Origin: Opitutia bacterium
Lineage (GTDB): Bacteria; Verrucomicrobiota; Verrucomicrobiia; Opitutales; Seribacteraceae
Length of the DNA stretch: 59,310 bases
Assembly: GCA_002721705.1 (NCBI GenBank)
Contig: PBLJ01000063.1
Coordinates: 1-59,310 of the forward strand
Direction: 5' to 3'
The translations under genes and the position numbers were made by a program. Within the stretch, counting starts at the first letter, position 1, and each line of letters opens with the position of its first letter. The notes under the pieces were generated by a model. It did not search any database. It worked only from the letters and a program-made list of their open reading frames with translations, and was not told the DNA's origin. Shown here piece after piece: positions 6,867 through 16,009 of this stretch.

Positions 6867-6895
6867 TTGCAAGGAAAGGCTCTTTCACGTACAGT
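6867..6895 (+). promoter_or_regulatory. Sigma-70-like promoter for the small coiled-coil gene
   Basis: A -35-like TTGCAA and a -10-like TACAGT are separated by exactly 17 bases. The site lies about 50 bases upstream of the start of the small gene and just after the tRNA. Confidence 0.4.
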
Positions 6896-6943
6896 GCTCC
6901 TATTGATAGCAACAAGAGATGACACCCAACTCAAAGGACATCG

Positions 6944-7150
6944 ATGAATGATTCAGAAACCATGGAATCAAACATGCAAAAGATACTTTCCAAGATGAAC
7001 GATTTGGAGCTCAAGATTCAAGGCATGGCCAACCAGATCGACGCAATGGGAGAAAGCCAAAGGAAGCTGGAAAAGAAACTCTCGGAAACCGAGAGATCGC
7101 TCATGGCGTCAATAACGTCCTATTCCGAGCCTTGTCGTTACGTCGGCTGA
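6944..7150 (+). CDS. Small coiled-coil protein
   Basis: 68 residues. The ATG follows AAAGGA at good spacing, and a promoter-like pair lies upstream. Residues about 10-55 form heptad-like Leu/Ile/Met spacing typical of a coiled coil (NMQKILSKMNDLELKI, QRKLEKKLSE). There is no signal peptide or enzymatic motif. It converges on the giant envelope gene and stands alone. It may be a small oligomeric scaffold; the function is unknown. Confidence 0.6.
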   Translation: MNDSETMESNMQKILSKMNDLELKIQGMANQIDAMGESQRKLEKKLSETERSLMASITSYSEPCRYVG

Positions 7151-7241
7151 CGTCTTGGTAGAGGCGCGCAAAGAAAGCGCTGGGCCAAGGCGGACTTGAT
7201 TGATTGCCCTCCCCCATTGGGAGAGAGTGGAGTTTGGGAAG

Positions 7242-7264
7242 TTTCGCCTTACAAGGAGGCGAAA
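7242..7264. repeat. Hairpin over the stop codon of the envelope gene
   Basis: Arms TTTCGCCT and AGGCGAAA (8 bp) with a 7-base loop. The TAA of the minus-strand gene falls at the arm/loop boundary. No clear T-tract follows on either strand, so intrinsic termination is doubtful. It may protect the mRNA 3' end or separate the two convergent genes. Confidence 0.35.
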
Positions 7265-10200
7265 GGATCGTTGGGGGTTTTGTTGTTACCGTTGGGATCG
7301 TCCACCCAATTCTTGAATTCCTGAAGGTCTCCAGTGCCGTCGTTGTCGGAATCCGGAAGCTTTGGGTTCGTACCGGCCTTGATCTCCCAGTAGTCACTCA
7401 AACCGTCACCATCCATATCCAAGCGATTGTCATTAAGGTCTTCGAGGTTTTCAAAAGTACCGCCCTCGTTGTCGGTGAGAGGGGTTGCGTAGAAGGCATG
7501 TCCCGTGAACTTGAAGCTTTCGTAAAGATAGACCGTACGGCTTGCTTGAGACTGGTTGCCGGCTTCGTCCCGCACGTAATAATAAATAGTCAATATCACG
7601 ACGTTCTCGTTGACCCCTAGGGCTTTCGACTGATCAAGGAAATTGGAACTAGCATCGGGCAGCTTGGCGTTACTGGTGGTAGGGCTACCAAGAAGCCCAT
7701 CCTCAAGGGTTTTCTGCCAATCCTTCAGGGATTTGGTGTTGCCTTCCGTCACTTGACTGTACCGATAGATCCGATCCCAATTGGTAAGAGTTCCACTTGG
7801 CTGGGAAGTAAGATCTTCAATGAAATGCAGTTCGCCTTTGCCGTCTCCATCGCCATCAGGATAACTGCCGGGAGGATTTTCGGTCGCTGACTTCCAATTT
7901 AGGTTATCTTCGGCGTAAACGCCTGGATCGGTGAAGTTATAGGCTGCAAGGATGAAATCATGCTCACCCAAGGGAGGGTTAAGCATAGAATTCAACCCGG
8001 AAAAGCCTACGGTGGCGTTTGCCAAAGGATGATTGGGGCCAGCGATGTTACTGACCAAGTCCGTAGTGCCGGGGTCTGCGGGATTGGCCATGGCGTCGCT
8101 GGACGAATCATACCGAAAGAAGTCATGGATGGGATTTGTCCCGTTCATGGTGATCTCGGGAGGAGTTCTGTCTTGTACGACGATGGTACGAGTGACCTCG
8201 CTGGACTCGTTGCCCGAATAATCGGTAACCTTGTATTTGATGGTATAGTCGCCAGCTTGGTCCTTGATGTCCTTGGCGAAAGAGCCAGTACCTGCATCGA
8301 GTGCAATCTCGACGCCATCGAGATCGTAGAGAGTCACGGTGAGTTGAGACAAGTGGTTACCAACCACGGTGGAATCAAGTGTGAAATAATCAAAACTGCC
8401 ATCTCCATTGGGGTCATAGACCACACTTGTCAGCATGTCGCTGACCGATTCGTCCAAGTCAAAGACTGGCTGCGGCGAACCAAGTGTTTGTTCTTCAACG
8501 TACAAGGTAGACAAGGAGGGAATCACTGGAGAAAGGGTATCCTCGACGATAATGCGACGTTTCACTGGATCCGCTGCATTGGGAAGGGGATTGCCATCAG
8601 CGTCCACGGCGTTGTCGGAAACATTGTAGGTAAGCTCGTAAGTAGCTATGTTCGACAGGTCCGTGACATCGGTACGAGTGGCAGGAACGTGCGTACTATT
8701 CAGGGTAAGTTGGTTGCCGGTCGGGAAAACCTCGACAGGGGTCCCATCAGGATCCTTGAACACAACAACTGTAACTTGGGAGCTCAAATCTCCGTCCGCG
8801 TTGTCGAGGGCGGTTGCGGCTTCATGCACGAAAGTACCTCCTAATTCCACGGATTGAGGAGTAGTGTCGAGAGAAATCAAAGGTAAAAGCTTATCCAAAA
8901 CGTACACGGTTCGGGTTTTGGCAGCAGAAACGTTTCCCGCGGCATCCGTAACGGAGTAGGTCAGGGTGTAGGTACCAGCAGTCTGAAGGTCGACGGTTCC
9001 GCTTACCTGCACGTCGCCCACTAAGTCCCCGTCGACAAGATCCGTAGCGGTGTACCCTGGATCGGTGTAGGTAAGCGAATTTGTGAGATCTTGATCCACG
9101 TATTCGACCGCAAGCCCAGTGTAAGGAAGGTTGGTGGTGGAATCCAGCAGGACAACAGTAGGCTCCGTGGTATCCACCACGGTGATTTGTCGAGAAGCGT
9201 TCGCTTCGTTGCCCGAACTGTCCTGTACGCTGTAGGTGATAAAGTGAGGGCCTACGGTGGTGGTACTGAAATCAGCTCCCGTGGTTACTACCGAGGAGGT
9301 AAGGTCTCCATCGTAATTGTCGAAGGCGGTGGCTCCCGGGTCGGTGTAACCCAAGCCACCTTCAAGAGTGAAATCAGTCAAGCCATTGCTGACGTTGGGA
9401 GTGATGCTCGGATTGGTCGTATCTACAACCGTAACCGTGCGAGTGGTAGCCGACTGATTCAAATATTCATCCTGTACCGTGTAAGTCAGTGCGTAGGAAC
9501 CCAAGGTAGCTGAATTGACGAATCCACTGACCACGACGTCGTCGGTATAATCAAAAGTTTTGTTACCCTGTTTCTTGAATGCCTTGTAACCAAAGTCTGT
9601 CCAAGTGGTACCTACTTCGTGCGTGGCCGTCGCAACGGCGGAAGGATCATGCGAGTCGTTTGCAGGGTCAGGGTCGTGAGCGGGGTTGGTGCTACTGTCT
9701 TTGCCAGCAAGGCGTATGATGGGACCAGTGGTGTCATTGCCGATGATGGTGACGTAACGATAGGCTGACACAGTGTTTCCGGCACCATCGGACACGTCGT
9801 AGCGAATGGAAAATTCTCCAACGGTTCCTTGGTCGAGTGCGGTCTTGGCTCCATCGTCGACGACGATGGAAGTGGTTATGTCGCCATAAAAAGAATCGAG
9901 TGCGGTAGCTCCAGGATCAGAGTAGGTACTCGCGCTTCCAATATCGATGAACATGGGATCGAATCCACTCCCGCCGAGAAAAGGATTATTGAGCGTGATG
10001 GTCGGGTCGGTCGTGTCGACGATGTTCACGGTGCGAGTGGCTTGGGCTTGGTTTCCCGCAGCATCCGTAGCGACGTAGATGATCGAATACTCGCCGGGAG
10101 GAGAGGTTTCATCGAAATTGGTGTTGGCAACGATGCCCGATGTGAGATCGGTAGTTTGGCCGGCTAAAACGTCGCTCGCCGTGGCACCGGGATCGAGAAA

Positions 10201-11523
10201 GGCCGTTCCCGCCTCATAGGTGATCGAAGGATCCCCATCGATCGAGACGGTCGGGTTCGTGAAGTCCCCTACTACGACGGTACGATTGACGGTGGCTTCG
10301 AAGCCTCGAAGGTCTTTCGCGAGGTAGCTGATCGTGTAGGTGCCCGCCACGTCGACGTCAACGACACCTGTGGTGGTTACGGTGGAAGAGATGTCGTTGG
10401 TGACAAAATCCACGGCGGAAACACCTGGATCAGTAAAGGCTTCACCCAAGTCGACGTTAATGGTCGAATCTCCCAGCAAGGAAATGGTAGGGGCTTGATC
10501 CACGAAAAAGTCATTCGCCGAGCCAAGTACGTTGGCTGGAGGTCCTGGAGGTTTCAAGGTTTTGATTGGCTCGGAAACGTTGGTCGGGTCTTCCAGCATA
10601 TCGATGCTGAACTTAGCCACAGCCTCCTCCGCTTCTTCCAAGGCGAACAAAATCATGGCTGCGACCTCCTGAATGGACAAGGGGGGGGCAGGAGGAGCTG
10701 GAACCTCGTTCTCGGTATCTTCCGTGGGGGGCAAAGATTCTTCACCCGGCAAGGATACGTCGGGGCGATTTGCCGGAAGTGGAGCCAAGAACTGGCTGAT
10801 TAAATCACTGATTTCCGCAACGACGACTGGTGCCTGCGCCACCCCCAAGCGGTTGGAGCTCAGCTTCATGCCCTGTCCGGAAGCAAGCGGGGAAACGTTA
10901 CCTGAAAGGTCGGTAAACTCGATATCACCTGAGAGGAGGTTGACGCCACCGGATATTTCACCGGTTTGAGAGTTACGGACAACCACCATTTGAAAGATGG
11001 TACCACGAATCCCAGCTGTACCCAAAGGACTGGTCAATCGCATCGAAGAGCCTGTGCCCAATTTCGGGGCTTTGACCACGAGGTTCCCGAAATCAAGGTG
11101 AATCTCAAGTTGAGAAGTGCTGGGTTCTTCTTCCAAGGACGTCAGGTCGATACCTTCGGTGGAAAATTCTTGTTGGATGAATTTCCTTACGTACAACCGA
11201 CTGTTAGGTTGAAGGTTGACGACCACACCATTGGAAAAGAGTAATGCAGCGGTACTTCCCTTTCCAGTGGTTACCACGGAATCAGGGCTTATTTCACGGC
11301 CAAGGTATTCCTTGCCGAGGGTGACTTCGAACTCATCCTTCAGTGAAAGAGCCTTTACTTCACCTGAAACGGAAGCCACCAGCACGGAGGCGGAAGCAGC
11401 GTGGGCAAGAGAAGGTATGGTACAGACAAAAAAGGCGAGAAGCCAAAAGAGACCCTTTCCACCAAACAACTTGGCGGGCAGAACGACACCTTTGGGTGAC
11501 GCCGTTGTTGCCTTGTTTTTCAT
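7249..11523 (-). CDS. Secreted FecR-domain protein with Ig-like repeats
   Basis: 1424 residues from the ATG at 11523 (an upstream in-frame TTG adds only four residues). A signal peptide ends at S-L-A-H-A. A FecR-like domain (about 45-230; GxV, then GxxxTxxxSxAxLxF, then SPxGTAGIRGT) is followed by a Pro/Glu linker. About nine tandem Ig-fold units of the HYR/DUF5011 kind come next (each ending like YxVxDxxGNxxxxxRTVxVxDT, many with YTDPGATA). The C-terminus has calcium-binding Asp-rich repeats (DMDGDGLSDYWE, DSDNDGTGD). FecR domains in such proteins often bind ligands or peptidoglycan; the repeats suggest a long, calcium-stiffened surface stalk. No PEP-CTERM or LPXTG anchor is visible. The role is inferred as adhesion or envelope structure. 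Confidence 0.85.
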   Translation of the reverse strand: MKNKATTASPKGVVLPAKLFGGKGLFWLLAFFVCTIPSLAHAASASVLVASVSGEVKALSLKDEFEVTLGKEYLGREISPDSVVTTGKGSTAALLFSNGVVVNLQPNSRLYVRKFIQQEFSTEGIDLTSLEEEPSTSQLEIHLDFGNLVVKAPKLGTGSSMRLTSPLGTAGIRGTIFQMVVVRNSQTGEISGGVNLLSGDIEFTDLSGNVSPLASGQGMKLSSNRLGVAQAPVVVAEISDLISQFLAPLPANRPDVSLPGEESLPPTEDTENEVPAPPAPPLSIQEVAAMILFALEEAEEAVAKFSIDMLEDPTNVSEPIKTLKPPGPPANVLGSANDFFVDQAPTISLLGDSTINVDLGEAFTDPGVSAVDFVTNDISSTVTTTGVVDVDVAGTYTISYLAKDLRGFEATVNRTVVVGDFTNPTVSIDGDPSITYEAGTAFLDPGATASDVLAGQTTDLTSGIVANTNFDETSPPGEYSIIYVATDAAGNQAQATRTVNIVDTTDPTITLNNPFLGGSGFDPMFIDIGSASTYSDPGATALDSFYGDITTSIVVDDGAKTALDQGTVGEFSIRYDVSDGAGNTVSAYRYVTIIGNDTTGPIIRLAGKDSSTNPAHDPDPANDSHDPSAVATATHEVGTTWTDFGYKAFKKQGNKTFDYTDDVVVSGFVNSATLGSYALTYTVQDEYLNQSATTRTVTVVDTTNPSITPNVSNGLTDFTLEGGLGYTDPGATAFDNYDGDLTSSVVTTGADFSTTTVGPHFITYSVQDSSGNEANASRQITVVDTTEPTVVLLDSTTNLPYTGLAVEYVDQDLTNSLTYTDPGYTATDLVDGDLVGDVQVSGTVDLQTAGTYTLTYSVTDAAGNVSAAKTRTVYVLDKLLPLISLDTTPQSVELGGTFVHEAATALDNADGDLSSQVTVVVFKDPDGTPVEVFPTGNQLTLNSTHVPATRTDVTDLSNIATYELTYNVSDNAVDADGNPLPNAADPVKRRIIVEDTLSPVIPSLSTLYVEEQTLGSPQPVFDLDESVSDMLTSVVYDPNGDGSFDYFTLDSTVVGNHLSQLTVTLYDLDGVEIALDAGTGSFAKDIKDQAGDYTIKYKVTDYSGNESSEVTRTIVVQDRTPPEITMNGTNPIHDFFRYDSSSDAMANPADPGTTDLVSNIAGPNHPLANATVGFSGLNSMLNPPLGEHDFILAAYNFTDPGVYAEDNLNWKSATENPPGSYPDGDGDGKGELHFIEDLTSQPSGTLTNWDRIYRYSQVTEGNTKSLKDWQKTLEDGLLGSPTTSNAKLPDASSNFLDQSKALGVNENVVILTIYYYVRDEAGNQSQASRTVYLYESFKFTGHAFYATPLTDNEGGTFENLEDLNDNRLDMDGDGLSDYWEIKAGTNPKLPDSDNDGTGDLQEFKNWVDDPNGNNKTPNDPFASL

Positions 11524-11621
11524 ACAGGGGCTCAAAAGCTTTCATACATACTGAAAACCAACAATTAAGCACGCGCAACACATATTTTGCTCCCGCGTGC
11601 AAGGAGAGCCTGTGGGGAATG

Positions 11622-12002
11622 CTACAATCCCGCGGAATATTCAGTAGCGAGGAGAAGGGAATTAATCGCTTCGGGATCGTCCGGTTTCACTTTGATCATC
11701 CAACCCTCGGCATATGGAGTTTCGTTGACCATCTCGGGTGTGAGGTCGAGTGCCTCGTTCACGGCCACAACTTCTCCTGCCACCGGTGCAAAAAGATCGG
11801 AAGCCGCCTTCACGGACTCGACGACACCGAAAACCTCGCCCTCCGTGAACCGACTGCCAACTTCGGGCAACTCCACGAAGGTAATATCCCCCAAGCTTTC
11901 TTGAGCATGGTGGGTAATGCCTATGGTCAAAGAACCGTTTTCTTCGGAACGAGCCCATTCATGCTCTTTGGTATAACGCAAATTTTCAGGAAGGTCACTC
12001 AT
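11622..12002 (-). CDS. gcvH: Glycine cleavage system H protein
   Basis: 126 residues, the normal length for the family. The lipoyl-bearing lysine is Lys65 in [11 protein letters not shown], within the canonical stretch from [10 protein letters not shown] to [11 protein letters not shown]. It carries the aminomethyl group on lipoate between the P, T and L proteins of glycine cleavage. No gcvP or gcvT lies nearby, so its partners are encoded elsewhere. It is 40 bases downstream of glgC on the same strand and could be co-transcribed with it, though the pathways are unrelated. Confidence 0.95.
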   Translation of the reverse strand: MSDLPENLRYTKEHEWARSEENGSLTIGITHHAQESLGDITFVELPEVGSRFTEGEVFGVVESVKAASDLFAPVAGEVVAVNEALDLTPEMVNETPYAEGWMIKVKPDDPEAINSLLLATEYSAGL

Positions 12003-12042
12003 GATTGGTCACCCGATAAAGGGTTGGCGGCAGGGGTCAAAT

Positions 12043-13344
12043 TCAAAGTGAGAAATCGTTCATCACGACAGCGTTCTTCTCGACCACCAAGATGCCATCG
12101 CTGACATGCAAACCCTCGCCAACCGACCCCTCGGGCAAGCCCTCTGGAGACAACCGCGCGTTTTGCCCTATGCGAGCGTTCTTGTCGATGATCGCATTGC
12201 GAATGATCGAACCGTCACCGATGCCGACGGCCGGACGGCCGTCTTTGCGATTGGCGGCCAACATCCGTTGATCTTCAAAATAATCGGCTCCCATGAGAAC
12301 GACGTTCTCAAGCTCGACGTCACTACCTACCACGGAACGCAATCCTACGACGCATCGTTTCAGTCGAGAACTGCCAACGAGGCACCCGTTGGTGATCACC
12401 ACACGATCCATGGATGCGGCATCGACTCGTGAGATAGGCAAGTTTCTGGGGTGCGTATAAACGGGATTGGACGCGTCGTGAAAATCAAAAGCGTCTCGTG
12501 AATCGGCCAAAGCCAAGTTCGCATTGAAAAAAGCTTCTATCGTCCCAATATCCAACCAGTAACCATCGAAAACATAGGCGTGCATCGCGGCCTTCCCCAA
12601 CAGCCCTGGAATGACTTCCTTGCCAAAATCCTTGTGATCCGTTTGCAGGGCCGCGCGAAGCGTTCCAACGTTGAAAACGTAAATTCCCATCGAGGCCAAA
12701 CAGCGATTTTCTCCTTCTTTTGCAGTAGCATTGGAATCCTTGAACACCAATTGCTGAATGACCTCCGGATCGGTTGGTTTTTCGACGAACTCGGCAATGG
12801 AAAGATTCTCTTTGGTCCTTAGCAAACCGAGTCCCTTGGCCTCCGAAGTCATGATAGCCTTGGCCGCAACGGTGACCTCCGAACCCAGCTTCCGATGCTG
12901 TTGCAACATTTTCCGGAAATCCATGCTGTAAAGCTGATCCCCGGAAAGAATGACGAACAAATCGTCGTCATTGGCATCGAAATGGCCAAACTCCAAGTTC
13001 TGACGAACGGCATCAGCCGTACCTTGGTACCATTTTTCCTCATCCTCTTTTTCAGCAGTCTGCTCGGCCGCAAGGATTTCCACGAACCCACCACCGAAAC
13101 GATCGAATTGATAAGCTTCTTGAACATGCCGGTGCAGGGAAGCCGTCTTGAATTGAGTCAAAAGGAAGATTCGATTCAGGCCTGAGTTCAAACAGTTGCT
13201 GATCGGGATGTCCACTAGGCGATACTTGCCCGCCAGTGGAACCGCTGGTTTGCATCTCGACTTGGTCAAGGGATACAAACGACTGCCCCTACCGCCACCC
13301 ATGATAATGCTATGTACCGTGCCGACCATAATTGAAGTTGCCAA
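12043..13344 (-). CDS. glgC: Glucose-1-phosphate adenylyltransferase
   Basis: 433 residues. It makes ADP-glucose from glucose 1-phosphate and ATP, the committed step of glycogen synthesis. The N-terminal nucleotide-binding motif GGGRGSRLYPLT with the following KPAVPLAGKYRLVDIPISN is diagnostic. GVGTVDAF-type residues are replaced here by DIGTIEAFFNAN, and a C-terminal left-handed β-helix (about 310-425) carries the allosteric part. The length is family-typical. The initiator may be this ATG or the internal one at residue 6. It diverges from trpE across about 190 bases. No glycogen synthase is in the window. Confidence 0.95.
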   Translation of the reverse strand: MATSIMVGTVHSIIMGGGRGSRLYPLTKSRCKPAVPLAGKYRLVDIPISNCLNSGLNRIFLLTQFKTASLHRHVQEAYQFDRFGGGFVEILAAEQTAEKEDEEKWYQGTADAVRQNLEFGHFDANDDDLFVILSGDQLYSMDFRKMLQQHRKLGSEVTVAAKAIMTSEAKGLGLLRTKENLSIAEFVEKPTDPEVIQQLVFKDSNATAKEGENRCLASMGIYVFNVGTLRAALQTDHKDFGKEVIPGLLGKAAMHAYVFDGYWLDIGTIEAFFNANLALADSRDAFDFHDASNPVYTHPRNLPISRVDAASMDRVVITNGCLVGSSRLKRCVVGLRSVVGSDVELENVVLMGADYFEDQRMLAANRKDGRPAVGIGDGSIIRNAIIDKNARIGQNARLSPEGLPEGSVGEGLHVSDGILVVEKNAVVMNDFSL

Positions 13345-13532
13345 ATTTGCTTGCTCGGTGAAAGAAAATCAACTGGTTTCCGCCAGTTACGAGAAAAGAA
13401 TGTACCCGAAGCTCGACAATGAGTGAATCCAGCCAATCGTCAAACTGCATACAACTATCCAGTCGAAATCATGGCGAAAGCCCGTGTCCCGCCTGAGCAG
13501 GAAGTCGAGACTTTCTCCATCTTAACAAAACA

Positions 13533-15023
13533 ATGAGGGTGCAACCTGAATATTCCGAGTTTGTCAAACTCTCGTCCCAAGGAGATCTCGTTGCGGTGTA
13601 TGCAGACGTTTTGGCCGACGTTCTTACTCCCGTCGCCGCCTATGCAAAACTAAGCTCCATAAAACCTGCATTTCTTTTCGAGTCCGTGGTGGGCGGAGAA
13701 CAAGTTAGCCGCTATTCTTTCGTTGGTTGCAACCCTACCAAAGTGATTTCCGCGCAAGATGGGCAAGCAACGGTTCGACTAAGGGATGGTGGATTGGAGT
13801 CCTTGGAGATGCCCGCGGATCCACTTGACCTCATAGAAAAGGAACTGGCCACTTGTCAGCCTGCCCCTACGGATGGAATGCCCCGATTCAGCGGAGGCGC
13901 AGTAGGCTATCTGTCCTATGAATACGCCAACTGCATCGAACCGACGGTGTCGCGACCCGAGTCCGACACCTTGGGGTTGCCCATGCTCTATTTTCTGATA
14001 GCCGAATCCGTGGTCATTTTCGATCATGCTCGGCAAATGCTTAGAATTTGCGTGAATGCTCGTCCAGGAGAAGACTTGAAAAAGGCTTACGAGTGGGCTT
14101 GCGAAGAAATCGAAAATATTCTGGAGACACTCAAAGTAGAAAGTGAAGTTGAACCAAAGCCACTGGAACAAGTGGAGGTTCCGGAAGAACCGCCTCCAGG
14201 CAACTTCACGAAGCAGGAATTTGAAGACTTGGTCGATCGGTGCAAGGACTACATTCAGTCAGGGGACGTCATACAAACCGTTCTTTCCCAACGTTTCTCG
14301 CACCCTTTCAAAGGCAGGCCAATCGACCTTTACCGCGCCTTGCGGATAGTCAATCCCTCTCCCTATATGTTTCTTTTGGAAAGTGAGGAATTCGCGATTA
14401 TCGGAGCCTCTCCGGAAGTTCATGTCAGAATGACGGGAGACGAAGCATTGATCAGGCCAATAGCGGGTACTCGTCCTCGTGGTAAAAACGATGAAGAAGA
14501 TCGTGCGCTTGAGGTCGATTTGCTTAAGGATGAGAAGGAGAGAGCCGAGCACCTGATGCTAGTTGACTTGGCTAGGAACGATTTGGGCCGTGTTTGTCGT
14601 CATGGTGAAGTCAAGGTACCAGAATACATGATAGTGGAACGTTATTCCCACGTCATGCATATCGTCTCCGAAGTCGTTGGACGGATACAAGAGGGCAAGA
14701 ACGCATTCGATCTAATGAGGGCAACTTTTCCGGCAGGAACGGTTAGTGGAGCGCCCAAGGTACGAGCCATGCAAATCATTTCGGAACTGGAAGGTTTGCA
14801 ACGCAATGCCTATGCGGGAGCTCTTGGCTATTTTGGTTTCGACGGGAGCCACGACTCTTGTATAGCGATTCGTACCGCGATTCTCAAGGACAGGGTCCTG
14901 AGTATCCAATCCGGTGCTGGGATAGTGGCCGACTCTATCCCGTCCAACGAATACCATGAAACCGTAAACAAGGCCAAAGGCATGTTGAAAGCAGTCCGTC
15001 TCGCCGAAGCTTTTTCATCTTGA
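13533..15023 (+). CDS. trpE: Anthranilate synthase component I
   Basis: 496 residues. It converts chorismate to anthranilate with ammonia supplied by TrpG, the first step of tryptophan synthesis. An N-terminal regulatory domain ([19 protein letters not shown]) precedes the chorismate-binding domain, with [41 protein letters not shown] and [11 protein letters not shown] all present. No trpG or leader peptide with tandem Trp codons is seen nearby. The gene runs directly into a sigma factor gene 12 bases downstream, an unusual pairing. There is no clear ribosome site before the ATG. Confidence 0.95.
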   Translation: MRVQPEYSEFVKLSSQGDLVAVYADVLADVLTPVAAYAKLSSIKPAFLFESVVGGEQVSRYSFVGCNPTKVISAQDGQATVRLRDGGLESLEMPADPLDLIEKELATCQPAPTDGMPRFSGGAVGYLSYEYANCIEPTVSRPESDTLGLPMLYFLIAESVVIFDHARQMLRICVNARPGEDLKKAYEWACEEIENILETLKVESEVEPKPLEQVEVPEEPPPGNFTKQEFEDLVDRCKDYIQSGDVIQTVLSQRFSHPFKGRPIDLYRALRIVNPSPYMFLLESEEFAIIGASPEVHVRMTGDEALIRPIAGTRPRGKNDEEDRALEVDLLKDEKERAEHLMLVDLARNDLGRVCRHGEVKVPEYMIVERYSHVMHIVSEVVGRIQEGKNAFDLMRATFPAGTVSGAPKVRAMQIISELEGLQRNAYAGALGYFGFDGSHDSCIAIRTAILKDRVLSIQSGAGIVADSIPSNEYHETVNKAKGMLKAVRLAEAFSS

Positions 15024-15035
15024 GGTATCCATTTG

Positions 15036-15983
15036 ATGAGTAGTCAGGAAAAAGATGCGCTGAAGACCTACCTGGATCGCATTGCCAAGGTAGACCTGCT
15101 GACCATTCAGGAAGAGCGAGACTTAGCCGAACGAATTGCATCGGGTGATGAACGGGCGAGGAAGCACATGATCACTGCAAACCTTCGGCTGGTCGTTAAA
15201 ATCGCTCAGGATTATTCGAATCTTGGACTCCCGTTGCTGGATTTAATCAACGAAGGAAACATCGGTTTGATGAAAGCCGTGGAGCGTTTCGACCCCAACA
15301 AGGGAGGTAAATTAAGCACCTATGCTTCTTGGTGGATCAAGCAGTCAATCAAGCGTGCCTTGGCTAATCAAAGCAAGACTATCCGGCTACCCGTTCACAT
15401 GATTGAAAAAGTAGCTAAAATGAAGAAAGTCGCCAATGTGATGAGTGAAAGCTTGGGGAGAGAGCCCACCTATGATGAGCTCGCCGAGGAAGTGGAAATG
15501 CCGGTGGGCAAAGTAAGCCATTTAATCACGGTGAGCAGGAATCCCACGTCTTTGGAAACGCCCATAGGCGACGACGAAAACACTACGCTGGGAGAAATCG
15601 TAGGGGACGAGCGCGCCCAAACCCCCTTGGAGCGACTTCAATCCAAATCACTGGTCAGCGACGTAAACATGGTACTGGACAAGCTGGAACCTCGTGAAGC
15701 CGAAATCATGCGGTTGAGATTCGGCCTAAACGGTGAAGAGCCTCAGACTTTGGAGCAAGTGGGGCTACGTTTTGGAATAACCCGTGAAAGGGTTCGGCAG
15801 TTGCAGGACATATCGATTCGCAAAATGCGGGAGTCCATGGCCTCGTTGGAGCATCCGCGAGCCATCGATGAAATGCGGGAAGAAGAACGCATGCGCGAAA
15901 CGATGGAAGCCATTCACCGGATACTTGGCGAAAAGCAAAAGTCTCCGCGGCGTATGAACGCGGGAAAGAAGAAAGCAAAGTAA
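15036..15983 (+). CDS. RNA polymerase sigma-70 family factor (group 1/2)
   Basis: 315 residues from the ATG at 15036 (a TTG directly before it is also in frame). Region 2 is complete (NLRLVVKIAQDYSNLGLPL, then DLINEGNIGLMKAVERFDP and FSTYA-type KLSTYASWWIKQSI). Region 3 and region 4 (LEQVGLRFGITRERVRQLQ) follow. It lacks the long RpoD N-terminal region 1.1, so it is nearer to RpoS/group 2 or to a short primary sigma factor. The C-terminus is basic (about the last 20 residues). With trpE only 12 bases upstream, it may share that transcript. Which regulon it serves cannot be told. Confidence 0.9.
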   Translation: MSSQEKDALKTYLDRIAKVDLLTIQEERDLAERIASGDERARKHMITANLRLVVKIAQDYSNLGLPLLDLINEGNIGLMKAVERFDPNKGGKLSTYASWWIKQSIKRALANQSKTIRLPVHMIEKVAKMKKVANVMSESLGREPTYDELAEEVEMPVGKVSHLITVSRNPTSLETPIGDDENTTLGEIVGDERAQTPLERLQSKSLVSDVNMVLDKLEPREAEIMRLRFGLNGEEPQTLEQVGLRFGITRERVRQLQDISIRKMRESMASLEHPRAIDEMREEERMRETMEAIHRILGEKQKSPRRMNAGKKKAK

Positions 15984-16009
15984 TGGGTCAGTGAGGCGGT
16001 ATTTGCCTT

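Noticed and set aside
7960..8844. 294-codon plus-strand frame across the FecR/Ig gene
   Set aside because: It lies wholly inside the minus-strand gene, whose repeats and signal peptide are clearly coding; the plus frame shows no domain pattern.
11536..11621. Glycine riboswitch or other leader element near gcvH
   Set aside because: This segment is downstream of gcvH and upstream of the envelope gene; no conserved aptamer pattern was recognised.
11343..12104. 253-codon plus-strand frame
   Set aside because: It spans the opposite strand of gcvH and the start of the envelope gene, with no recognisable protein content.
13345..13532. Trp attenuator upstream of trpE
   Set aside because: No short leader ORF with adjacent Trp codons and no terminator-antiterminator pair could be seen.
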